6,136 nucleotides of DNA, from contig DSBB01000537.1 in assembly GCA_011046175.1 (NCBI GenBank), forward strand, positions 1-6,136. Reading direction: 5' to 3'. Shown here piece after piece: positions 1 through 5,549 of the stretch. This DNA is from Candidatus Hydrogenedentota bacterium. Lineage in GTDB: Bacteria; Hydrogenedentota; Hydrogenedentia; Hydrogenedentales; CAITNO01. Below the pieces are notes generated by a model. It saw only the letters and a list, made by a program, of their open reading frames with translations. It searched no databases and was not told the DNA's origin. The number at the start of each line of letters is the position of its first letter. The stretch's first letter is position 1. Both the position numbers and the translations under genes were made by a program.

Positions 1-2
1 GC

Positions 3-2111
3 TACCATCAACGCGATGTGGTGCGCAAGGCGCTGGCGGACGTGCAGGCGCATGGCGCCGGCAATCGCTACCTCATTCAGCACTCGACGGGCAGCGGCAA
101 GTCGAATTCCATCGCGTGGCTTTCCCACCAACTGATCGGCGTGCGGCGCGGCGGGAAGGACCTCTTCGACTCGGTCATCGTGGTGACGGACCGGCGCATC
201 CTGGACGACCAAATCCAGCGGACCATCAAGCAGTTCATGCAGGTGAAGGCGACGGTGGGCCATGCGGAGCACTCGGGCGACCTGCGCAAGTTCATCGAAC
301 AGGGGAAGAAGATCATTGTCTCGACGGTGCAGAAGTTTCCGTTTATTCTCGACGAGATCGCGAAGGAGCGGGGGCGGAGGTTCGCCATTGTGATAGACGA
401 GGCGCACTCCAGCCAGGGCGGCAAGACCACGGCGGCGATGAGCACGGCGCTGGGTGAGGAAGACAGCGGGCCGGACCCTGAAGACACCGTGAACGAGGCG
501 CTGGAGCGGCGCATGGCGGCGCGGAAGATGCTCAAGAACGCAAGTTACTTCGCTTTTACGGCCACGCCGAAGAACAAGACGCTGGAACTGTTCGGCGAAG
601 CGCTGCCGCAGGATGCGGAGGGCCGGGTGCGGCACCGGCCTTTCCACAGTTACACGATGAAGCAGGCCATCCAGGAGGGCTTCATCCTCGATGTGCTCCG
701 GCATTACACGCCGGTACACAGCTATTACAAACTGATCAAGAAGATCGAGGACGACCCGGAGTTCGACACGAAAAAGGCGAAAAAGAAACTGCGCCGCTAT
801 GTGGAAAGCCACGAACACGCCATTCGCCTCAAAGCCGAGATCATGGTGGACCATTTCCACAGCCAGGTGATGGCCTACGGCAAGATCGGCGGCGAAGCGC
901 GGGCGATGGTGGTCTGCAACGGCGTGAACCGGACGATCCAGTACTTCCACGCCATCCAGGCATACCTGATCGAACGCAAAAGCCCGCATCGCGCCATTGT
1001 GGCCTTTTTCGGCGAACACGAGTATGGCGGCGCGAAGGTGTCGGAGTCTTCGCTGAACGGCTTCCCGGGCGGCGAGATCGCCGGACGCTTTCAGAACGGC
1101 CCGTACCGGTTCCTCATCTGCGCGGACAAGTTTCAGACGGGCTATGATGAGCCGCTGCTGCACACGATGTACGTGGACAAGCCCCTCTCCGGCATCAAGG
1201 CGGTGCAGACCCTCTCCCGATTGAACCGCGCACATCCCAAGAAGCATGACGTGTTTGTGCTCGACTTTCAGAACAATTCGGAAGCGATCACGTACGCCTT
1301 CCAGGACTACTACCGCACGACCCTGTTGAGCGATGAAACCGACCCGAACAAATTGCATGACCTGAAAACGGCGCTGGAAAGCGCGCAGGTCTATTCGCTG
1401 GACCAGGTGCAACAAGTCGTGGAACGTTTCCTGGCCGGCGCCGAGCGGGACACCCTGGACCCCATCCTCGACACCTGCGTCGCCGTCTATTGCGAAGATC
1501 TGAGCGAGGATGAGCAGGTGGACTTCAAGGGCAAGGCGAAGAGTTTCGTGCGTTCATACGATTTCCTCGCTTCGGTGCTGCCGTACACCAGCCGGGAATG
1601 GGAGAGACTGTCCATTTTTCTCAACCTGCTTATTCCGAAACTGCCCGCGCCAATCGAGGATGACCCCTCCAAGGGGATTCTTGAAGCGATTGACATGGAC
1701 AGTTACCGTGTGGAAAAAAAGGAAGCGATGCGAATTTCCCTGGCGGATGAGGATGTCGCGATTGGCCCCGTGCCCGTCGAGGGCGGCGGCGCAAAGCCGG
1801 AACCGGAACTGGACAGGCTGAGCAACATTCTGAAAACCTTCAACGAGCAGTTCGGCACGCTGTTCGACGACGCCGACCGCGTGGGTCGGCGCATCCGCGA
1901 TGACATCGCCCCGAAAGTCGCCGCAGACGCGGCCTATCGCAACGCCAGGGAAAACACCCCGCACACCGCCCGCATCGCCCACGATCAGGCCCTCGGCAAA
2001 GTGATGCAGGTACTCCTGAAAGACGACACGCAGGTCTACAAGCAGTTCGCAGAAAACGAGGGCTTCCGCCGCGCCGTCAGCGACATGGTCTACGCCATGA
2101 CAAGCGCCTGA
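3..2111 (+). CDS. hsdR: Type I restriction enzyme R subunit, 5' truncated by window edge
   Basis: This is the ATP-dependent DNA translocase/endonuclease subunit of a type I restriction system, which acts in the cytoplasm with HsdM and HsdS on unmodified DNA. The frame is open to the window edge. Its first residues, YHQRDVV (nt 3-23), are the Q-tip motif of HsdR, so the GTG at 18 is not the start. Superfamily 2 helicase motifs follow in order: Walker A TGSGKS (87-104), motif Ia VIVVTDRR (about 174-197), the DEAH box (396-407), FTATP (about 555-569), a motif IV region AMVVCNGVNR (about 903-932), and motifs V/VI with FQTGYDEP and QTLSRLNR (1206-1229). All catalytic ATPase residues appear intact. 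About 702 residues are present against roughly 1000 in the family; the missing part is the N-terminal PD-(D/E)XK nuclease domain, outside the window. The C-terminal 250 residues are the helical domain that contacts the methyltransferase core. No frameshift is seen. The gene is G+C-rich, unlike the next one. The family call is very secure. Confidence 0.96.
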   Translation, partial: YHQRDVVRKALADVQAHGAGNRYLIQHSTGSGKSNSIAWLSHQLIGVRRGGKDLFDSVIVVTDRRILDDQIQRTIKQFMQVKATVGHAEHSGDLRKFIEQGKKIIVSTVQKFPFILDEIAKERGRRFAIVIDEAHSSQGGKTTAAMSTALGEEDSGPDPEDTVNEALERRMAARKMLKNASYFAFTATPKNKTLELFGEALPQDAEGRVRHRPFHSYTMKQAIQEGFILDVLRHYTPVHSYYKLIKKIEDDPEFDTKKAKKKLRRYVESHEHAIRLKAEIMVDHFHSQVMAYGKIGGEARAMVVCNGVNRTIQYFHAIQAYLIERKSPHRAIVAFFGEHEYGGAKVSESSLNGFPGGEIAGRFQNGPYRFLICADKFQTGYDEPLLHTMYVDKPLSGIKAVQTLSRLNRAHPKKHDVFVLDFQNNSEAITYAFQDYYRTTLLSDETDPNKLHDLKTALESAQVYSLDQVQQVVERFLAGAERDTLDPILDTCVAVYCEDLSEDEQVDFKGKAKSFVRSYDFLASVLPYTSREWERLSIFLNLLIPKLPAPIEDDPSKGILEAIDMDSYRVEKKEAMRISLADEDVAIGPVPVEGGGAKPEPELDRLSNILKTFNEQFGTLFDDADRVGRRIRDDIAPKVAADAAYRNARENTPHTARIAHDQALGKVMQVLLKDDTQVYKQFAENEGFRRAVSDMVYAMTSA

Positions 2112-2164
2112 GGAAGTTCCGTTGTGAATAGCCCGTGTCCTGAGCATTCGGGAAAGCAACGAAA

Positions 2165-2186
2165 AACCGCCCCGGGCGGGGTTATT
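2165..2186 (+). terminator. Weak terminator-like hairpin after hsdR
   Basis: About 50 bases after the hsdR stop, AACCGCC (2165-2171) can pair with GGC (2175-2177) and GGTT (2180-2183), leaving a 3-base loop and a two-base GG bulge. The sequence after it is only TTATT-like, so the U-tract is poor. It is preceded by an A-run (2162-2166). The position fits the end of a restriction operon. The bulge and weak tract make this a tentative call. Confidence 0.3.
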
Positions 2187-2302
2187 GAAGCAATTGTATA
2201 CGCGGGTTGGTTTGGCTCGTAAGCGCGGGCGTTTGTAGTTGCCGGAAAATCCCTGTCCCGTTCAGTATCCTGCGAACACCGCACACACAAAGGAAGAATA
2301 AC

Positions 2303-3631
2303 ATGGATAAAAAGGCATCTGACCATCCCGATCCCTTGGAGTTAAAGCAATGCGTTGAGCTTGCACTTCCCGACGCGCCGAAATGGCTACAGAGCATGTA
2401 TCGGATCACTGCTTTATACCATGCGATGCCAAAAGACGTGGCGGATTGGTATTTGAACTTACAGTCACACATTCCAGAGTTAGCGTTAAAGCCAATATCA
2501 CAGGAGATCTTGCCGTGTGAAGTGTCTCCGGCACAACCGGAAAAAGACTCTTATACACTAAAGATATTCGCCTTTCACGCGAGGGGTGGAAGTTGCCCGC
2601 TATTTGTTAGACTTCCAGACTATGTTTTTTGGTGCAAGACGATGTGGTTCCCGGTGGCAGATGAAATAAGAGGCTTGGTGGAAGACCCGCCTGATAATTG
2701 GAATGAAGACCCACGCCATGATTTCCGGTCTGGTGGAATTTATCTTTGTGACGCTGTTGAACGCGTTTTTGGACGTTTAGCAACAAGAACACCCAGCGAA
2801 ATATTGCATGGATTATCGAAAGAAGAACCTGAGTGGCTGGGGCCTATACATCATATATCTGGGGGTATAGGGGCGACGAGGAGCCAACGCAACAAAGAGT
2901 GGTTGTTTCGCATCTGGCGTTCTGATGCATATGAGCAAGCCGAGAAAGCCGTCAATGCAGGCATCATTAATGGTAAAAAAGAACCAGTATTCGTTAAAAA
3001 CTCTGAATATGTCGTGAATTCTTTGGAGTTCCTGGCTTGGGCATATGATCTAGGCGTACCACTCGAGGAACGCTTTATAAAGATTCTACAAGATAGAAAT
3101 ATGCTCAATGAAGCAAAAACACTCTTAGGGAACTCCAAAGCAAAAAACACTCGGAGAGAACCCAAAAAACGTGGACATCCACGCATATGGATTGGTTGGG
3201 AGCCGGAAGCTTTTGCGATTGAATTAAGGATGCTGGAGAAGGATGAGCCTATTGAAAACAGGTCCATCTTGAATCAATTGTCGCACGAAACGGTGCAACA
3301 ACATTCTCTTGATGTGAAAGCAATTCGGGATATGCGCGGCAGACAGCGGAAATTTGCGCAGGATAAAGCAAAAGAATTCATCTCCGAGTATGTGAAAAGT
3401 GCTGGATGGACCGACGAAAAAAGCAACGCTCAGACAACCGAGTTTATCTCTGATATTAGCACTTCTCGCAGTTGGAGGGCCTACCTAAACGGTGGTTGGC
3501 GATTGAATCTGCCTGGAGAAAAAGGGGATTGGACATACCTGAAGGATATTGTTGACCATGAGATAAGGCGTAAAAATAACGCTCTCCGCCGCGAAGTTGC
3601 GCAGCACGACAATCGTACTAGGAAGAAATAG
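2303..3631 (+). CDS. Uncharacterised 442-residue protein, lower G+C than hsdR
   Basis: I do not recognise this protein. The ATG at 2303 is chosen because AAGGAAG (2290-2296) lies six bases before it; the frame extends back to a TTG at 2207, but that has no ribosome-binding site. The product is soluble-looking, with no signal peptide or membrane segment. The N-terminal half is rich in aromatic residues. Residues about 241-253 (LEFLAWAYDLGVP) resemble the 'residue-x-W-A-x-x-x-G-I/V-P' segments of some poorly characterised bacterial accessory proteins. They are followed by a basic stretch, KKRGHPR (288-294), that may contact nucleic acid, and by a highly charged C-terminus ending RTRKK. No catalytic motif could be identified. 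It stands alone: 191 bases after hsdR and closed by two terminators. The base composition is visibly more A+T-rich than in hsdR, suggesting separate acquisition. Defence cargo or a DNA-binding regulator are both possible; neither is shown. Confidence 0.85.
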   Translation: MDKKASDHPDPLELKQCVELALPDAPKWLQSMYRITALYHAMPKDVADWYLNLQSHIPELALKPISQEILPCEVSPAQPEKDSYTLKIFAFHARGGSCPLFVRLPDYVFWCKTMWFPVADEIRGLVEDPPDNWNEDPRHDFRSGGIYLCDAVERVFGRLATRTPSEILHGLSKEEPEWLGPIHHISGGIGATRSQRNKEWLFRIWRSDAYEQAEKAVNAGIINGKKEPVFVKNSEYVVNSLEFLAWAYDLGVPLEERFIKILQDRNMLNEAKTLLGNSKAKNTRREPKKRGHPRIWIGWEPEAFAIELRMLEKDEPIENRSILNQLSHETVQQHSLDVKAIRDMRGRQRKFAQDKAKEFISEYVKSAGWTDEKSNAQTTEFISDISTSRSWRAYLNGGWRLNLPGEKGDWTYLKDIVDHEIRRKNNALRREVAQHDNRTRKK

Positions 3632-3653
3632 GGGACCCTAGGAAGAAATAGGG
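3618..3653 (+). repeat. 16-bp direct repeat across the stop codon
   Basis: CTAGGAAGAAATAGGG occurs at 3618-3633 and again at 3638-3653, an exact 20-base offset. The first copy contains the last codons and the TAG stop (3629-3631) of the 442-residue gene. The second copy supplies the left arm of the terminator that follows. This looks like a small tandem duplication of the gene end. Confidence 0.9.
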
Positions 3654-3674
3654 AGAGAATTCTTCCTAGGTTTT
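3637..3674 (+). terminator. Rho-independent-type terminator 1
   Basis: A perfect 11-bp inverted repeat, CCTAGGAAGAA (3637-3647) and TTCTTCCTAGG (3660-3670), has a 12-base loop and is followed directly by TTTT (3671-3674). It begins six bases after the stop of the 442-residue gene and should end its transcript. Ten bases of the right arm can also pair with the first direct-repeat copy (3618-3627), giving an alternative longer-loop stem. Confidence 0.72.
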
Positions 3675-3704
3675 GCGTTGTAAACCCTTGAAAATATACA
3701 CTCC

Positions 3705-3739
3705 GCCCTTGAGAAGAATTCATTTCAAGGGCTTTTTTT
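3705..3739 (+). terminator. Rho-independent terminator 2, with competing stem
   Basis: GCCCTTGA (3705-3712) pairs with TCAAGGGC (3725-3732), can be extended by a G-U and an A-T pair, and is followed by seven T residues (3733-3739), a classic intrinsic terminator. Upstream, CCCTTGAAA (3685-3693) is also perfectly complementary to TTTCAAGGG (3723-3731), so two mutually exclusive stems share the same right arm. The longer-range stem has a roughly 29-base loop and would still end next to the T-tract, so this may simply be redundancy rather than attenuation. Confidence 0.8.
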
Positions 3740-3826
3740 CTTCCCAAGAATACATCTCAACCCTTTTCTGTGCATTACTTAATCATGTTCGCATTGAAAA
3801 GTTTCGCTACAGAAAAGGAAATCGTC

Positions 3827-4081
3827 ATGGATAGCACGTTCGAAAATGTCATGCTCACAACAAAAGAAGTGGCCGCATTGTTGCGAATTTCGCGACGAAC
3901 GCTGTTCACACTGCTGGATTCGGGTAAATTGCCACGCCCATGCCGTGTCGGCCGGCAATTTCGGTGGCCAAAAACAACCATTGACGCCTGGATCGGTGAT
4001 GGAATGCCTAACGTTCGAAAGACCAACTGGTGTCCTGGCGCAAGAAGTCGTACATCATATAACAGAGGAAAACTGTCATGA
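3827..4081 (+). CDS. AlpA/excisionase-type helix-turn-helix protein, 84 residues
   Basis: A small MerR-like winged-helix DNA-binding protein of the HTH_17/excisionase (AlpA) type. These typically act as recombination directionality factors or transcription activators in mobile elements. The signature lies at residues 10-54: LTTKEVAALLRISRRTLFTLL is the helix-turn-helix, and GKLPRPCRVGRQFRWPKTTIDAWI is the wing plus the following helix, where the family keeps a 'G-x-x-P-x-P-x-x-x-G-x-x-x-R-W' pattern. The start at 3827 is preceded by AAGGAA (3815-3820) at six bases; the frame runs back to a GTG at 3770 without a ribosome-binding site. The last 25 residues are basic and unstructured-looking. 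The stop overlaps the next ATG by four bases (ATGA), implying translational coupling. It lies just after two terminators, so it needs its own promoter, of which I see no convincing example. The family call is strong; the role as excisionase rather than plain regulator is inferred from the integrase downstream. Confidence 0.88.
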   Translation: MDSTFENVMLTTKEVAALLRISRRTLFTLLDSGKLPRPCRVGRQFRWPKTTIDAWIGDGMPNVRKTNWCPGARSRTSYNRGKLS

Positions 4082-4554
4082 AACGCGAAGCAGAATCCTT
4101 AGCGGGTCAATACATAGCATTCTTCGAGTCACACGGAGATGAAATTGTCATCCGTCTACGCAAGCAGCGACTCCGACCCCCACAGTTTTCTGGTCCCCCA
4201 ACACGTCGGACCAAACCCACGGCCATCGCCGATCTTCTTCCGCCGGCCATGGCATTGGCAGCGGAGGACAGCCCAGAAGGACTCATTTCCCGCATTAGCG
4301 CTGTCTGCGGGGGTCTGGATCGGTCTTGGGTGGACTGGTGGCATTCGGTGCTCGCCCTGATGGGGGCAGCGCATACGCCTTTGCTGTCGGACTTTATCGA
4401 TAAAGTACACCATGCGGAGAACTGCGCGGATCCCCGCATTCGGGCGTCAAAAGACCTGGGTGAACTCCATAGCCCTGAACGTTGGTTGGTGAAACAAGCA
4501 ACGGATATTTTGAAAGAAGCCGGCCAGGCTTGGCCATCGTTCCCAAAACCGTGA
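4078..4554 (+). CDS. Uncharacterised 158-residue protein coupled to the AlpA-like gene
   Basis: I do not recognise this protein. The ATG overlaps the preceding stop (ATGA), and AGAGGAA (4064-4070) sits seven bases before it, so coding and coupling are well supported. Residues 1-35 are charged and basic. A proline-rich linker follows (about 34-56), then a mostly helical segment with a tryptophan cluster (LDRSWVDWWHSVLALMG, about residues 81-97) and an amphipathic C-terminus. There is no signal peptide and no long hydrophobic stretch, so it is probably cytoplasmic. No metal-binding or catalytic motif stands out. Co-expression with an excisionase-type protein and the position before a replication-like gene suggest a mobile-element maintenance or regulatory function, but this is guilt by association only. 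No T-rich terminator follows it. Confidence 0.75.
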   Translation: MKREAESLAGQYIAFFESHGDEIVIRLRKQRLRPPQFSGPPTRRTKPTAIADLLPPAMALAAEDSPEGLISRISAVCGGLDRSWVDWWHSVLALMGAAHTPLLSDFIDKVHHAENCADPRIRASKDLGELHSPERWLVKQATDILKEAGQAWPSFPKP

Positions 4555-4567
4555 TTAACAAACTTGG

Positions 4568-4598
4568 TTGACAGACATGCAGTTACCGGTCAAACAAT
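4568..4598 (+). promoter_or_regulatory. Candidate promoter for the winged-helix gene
   Basis: A perfect -35 hexamer TTGACA (4568-4573) lies 14 bases after the previous stop. The best -10 match is AACAAT (4593-4598, four of six), with a long 19-base spacer; no better hexamer exists at 16-18 bases. Transcription would start near 4605, at the first of two repeats that could serve as operators. TTGAC (4568-4572) and GTCAA (4589-4593) also form a short inverted repeat over the promoter. Confidence 0.35.
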
Positions 4599-4604
4599 CT
4601 ATAT

Positions 4605-4647
4605 GTGCCCACAATACTTCACTTCTGTTGGCAAGTACCCACAATAC
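4605..4647 (+). repeat. Pair of 13-bp direct repeats in the leader, possible operator
   Basis: GTGCCCACAATAC (4605-4617) and GTACCCACAATAC (4635-4647) differ at one base and are offset by 30 bases, close to three helical turns, so bound proteins would sit on the same face of the DNA. The second copy overlaps the short inverted repeat ATACC-AA-GGTAT (4644-4655) that contains the ribosome-binding site. Placement before the start codon suggests autoregulation of the gene that follows; the binding protein is unknown. Confidence 0.6.
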
Positions 4648-4661
4648 CAAGGTATGTGACA

Positions 4662-5162
4662 ATGACTAGGAAACCATCCCGCCGATCAGACTCCCTCGGA
4701 TACTACGGAACTGGAAGGGGGGTTTATATCTCAGATGAAGTTCGGAAATCATTGGCGTACCGCGTACTTACGCCGACCCAGCGACTTCTTTTTCTGGACC
4801 TTGTTCGCAAGTATAACAGCCGTTCGAGAGGCGGACGAATGCATCTACCGCAGGGATTTATCTTCTGTCCTGGCGACTGTGTCGAAGTGATGGATGAAGT
4901 TTCGTTCTACTCGGCCAGAAAACGTCTTGTCGAAGTGGGCTTCATTGAAAAACGCGATTATTTGAAGAGCCTTGTTCCGGGCGAACCGGATATTTTCTCC
5001 GAATCCGCCCGGTGGAAGAAATATAAGCCATCCGAATCTGAGATGAAGCGTCTGGAACGGGCACGCCAGAGGGGACAGAAAAGAGTTTTAAGAGGGCGTT
5101 ATCGAAGAAACGCTTTCCTCAGGAAAAACCCAAACCTGAACAGGACAGCGACAGTGAAATGA
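4662..5162 (+). CDS. Winged-helix protein, probable replication initiator or DNA-binding regulator (166 residues)
   Basis: Residues about 36-100 (LTPTQRLLFLDLVRKYN, then GFIFCPGDC, then SFYSARKRLVEVGFIEKRDY) have the layout of winged-helix domains in small plasmid and phage replication initiators: a 'T-P-x-x-R-x-L-x-L-x-L' helix, a recognition helix with 'F-Y-x-A-R-K-x-L', and a 'G-F-I' wing strand. Residues 125-166 are extremely rich in lysine and arginine, suiting a DNA-binding tail. There is no relaxase, helicase or polymerase motif, so any replication role would be as an origin binder recruiting host helicase. The ATG at 4662 is preferred: AAGG (4649-4652) is nine bases upstream, while the GTG at 4656 is too close and the GTG at 4605 lies in the leader repeats. 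An iteron-like array begins six bases after its stop, which is the main argument for a Rep role. A plain transcriptional regulator remains possible. Confidence 0.8.
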   Translation: MTRKPSRRSDSLGYYGTGRGVYISDEVRKSLAYRVLTPTQRLLFLDLVRKYNSRSRGGRMHLPQGFIFCPGDCVEVMDEVSFYSARKRLVEVGFIEKRDYLKSLVPGEPDIFSESARWKKYKPSESEMKRLERARQRGQKRVLRGRYRRNAFLRKNPNLNRTATVK

Positions 5163-5524
5163 TACCCGAAAAATTCAGGGGATATTTGCAGGAAAAATTC
5201 AGGGGATATAGAGCAGGGTTGCTTGCCCGTTATCCCCTGAAAATTTCAAGGGATATTCTCCTGTTTCGTAACATGAAAATTTCAGGGGAAATTATAATTA
5301 CCATCCTCTGTTATGTAAATCCGCCGAGCCGAAACCGAGCCGATTGGGGGGTGCGGGGGGAATCGACAGGCGGTAAAGCGCATGAATTCTGTTTCTGGGC
5401 CGTATGGGCGGATCAGGCGGGTATATGTCCACGAAATGGGGACTTGCACGGAAAGCGTATGACGGTGCCGCGATTCGGCCGTGTTATTGGTCTTGTGTGT
5501 AGCAGGGGCGCGAAAGGCGCTTGA
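5159..5524 (+). CDS. Doubtful ORF over the repeat array (121 codons)
   Basis: An open frame begins with an ATGA overlap at the end of the winged-helix gene, but no proper ribosome-binding site precedes it (the upstream bases are GACAGCGACAGTGAA). Its first 45 codons are simply the 18-bp repeats translated, giving EKFRGY twice and then LKISRDI and MKISGEI. The remainder is rich in W, C, G and R with no recognisable fold, and its 3' end overlaps the promoter of the next gene. I regard it as probably a chance reading of the repeat region. The in-frame repeat peptides and the coupling-type overlap are the only arguments for translation. Confidence 0.18.
   Translation: MIPEKFRGYLQEKFRGYRAGLLARYPLKISRDILLFRNMKISGEIIITILCYVNPPSRNRADWGVRGESTGGKAHEFCFWAVWADQAGICPRNGDLHGKRMTVPRFGRVIGLVCSRGAKGA
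5168..5292 (+). repeat. Iteron-like array: five 18-bp units
   Basis: Units 1 (5168-5185) and 2 (5192-5209) are identical: GAAAAATTCAGGGGATAT. Unit 4 (5239-5256) reads GAAAATTTCAAGGGATAT and unit 5 (5275-5292) reads GAAAATTTCAGGGGAAAT. Unit 3 (5230-5247) is the inverted form TTATCCCCTGAAAATTTC and overlaps unit 4. Direct-unit start offsets are 24, 47 and 36 bases. The core TTCAGGGGA is the most conserved part. The array begins six bases after the stop of the winged-helix gene and ends beside an AT-rich tract. Confidence 0.88.
5231..5255. repeat. 25-base near-palindrome inside the array
   Basis: TATCCCCTGAAA (5231-5242) and TTTCAAGGGATA (5244-5255) are complementary at 11 of 12 positions around a single central A (5243). 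It is made from two head-to-head overlapping array units. In DNA it would be a dimer-binding site. The one-base spacer makes it a poor RNA hairpin and there is no T-tract, so it is not a terminator. Confidence 0.8.
5324..5365 (+). repeat. 11-bp tandem repeat and G6-TGC-G6 within an inverted repeat
   Basis: CCGAGCCGA occurs at 5324-5332 and 5335-5343, an 11-base offset. The second copy runs into CGATT (5341-5345), then GGGGGG (5346-5351), TGC, GGGGGG (5355-5360) and AATCG (5361-5365), so two G6 runs sit in the loop of a 5-bp inverted repeat. It could be a structured single-strand element or a G-quadruplex former at the origin; function is unknown. Confidence 0.55.
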
Positions 5525-5549
5525 CATGCGGGACGGAAGATGATATGGT
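5521..5549 (+). promoter_or_regulatory. Strong consensus-like promoter with extended -10
   Basis: TTGACA (5521-5526) and TATGGT (5544-5549) are separated by 17 bases, and TGA (5541-5543) directly before the -10 makes it an extended -10 element. The -10 hexamer ends immediately before the first ATG (5550) of the XRE gene. Initiation about seven bases downstream would fall at the second in-frame ATG (5556-5558), a leaderless arrangement. It should drive both the XRE regulator and the integrase. Confidence 0.6.

Larger units (their letters stand above)
5163..5520. other. Candidate replication origin region, probably non-coding
   Basis: About 360 bases between the winged-helix gene and the XRE promoter hold no convincing gene. 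From left to right: five 18-bp repeat units, an AT-rich stretch (about 5289-5300), a tandem 11-bp GC repeat, two G6 runs inside an inverted repeat, and a featureless G+C-richer segment (5366-5520). A repeat array plus an adjacent AT-rich tract beside a Rep-like gene is the usual build of an iteron origin. No DnaA box was confidently found, so the origin call is an inference. Confidence 0.45.

Noticed and set aside
77..535. 152-codon minus-strand frame over the helicase motifs
   Set aside because: Shadow of hsdR: the plus frame carries Walker A and DEAH motifs, while the minus product is serine/arginine-rich and motif-free.
1554..2159. 201-codon open frame on the minus strand over the hsdR end
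   Set aside because: It is antisense to a strongly conserved hsdR region, has no recognisable domain, and is explained by G+C-rich codon bias on the opposite strand.
2207..2302. TTG-initiated N-terminal extension of the 442-residue protein
   Set aside because: No ribosome-binding site precedes 2207, whereas the ATG at 2303 has a good one at the right distance.
3770..3826. GTG-initiated extension of the AlpA-like protein
   Set aside because: No ribosome-binding site, and homologous small AlpA-type proteins normally begin shortly before the helix-turn-helix, matching the ATG at 3827.
4522..4535. GGCCA-GGCT-TGGCC hairpin as a terminator
   Set aside because: It lies inside the coding end of the 158-residue gene and has no T-tract after it.
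5168..5292. CRISPR array
   Set aside because: Units are only 18 bp, occur in both orientations, overlap in one place and have irregular, very short spacers; no cas gene is present.
5467..5480. GCCG/CGGC short inverted repeat before the XRE promoter
   Set aside because: Only four base pairs and no T-tract; expected by chance in G+C-rich DNA.
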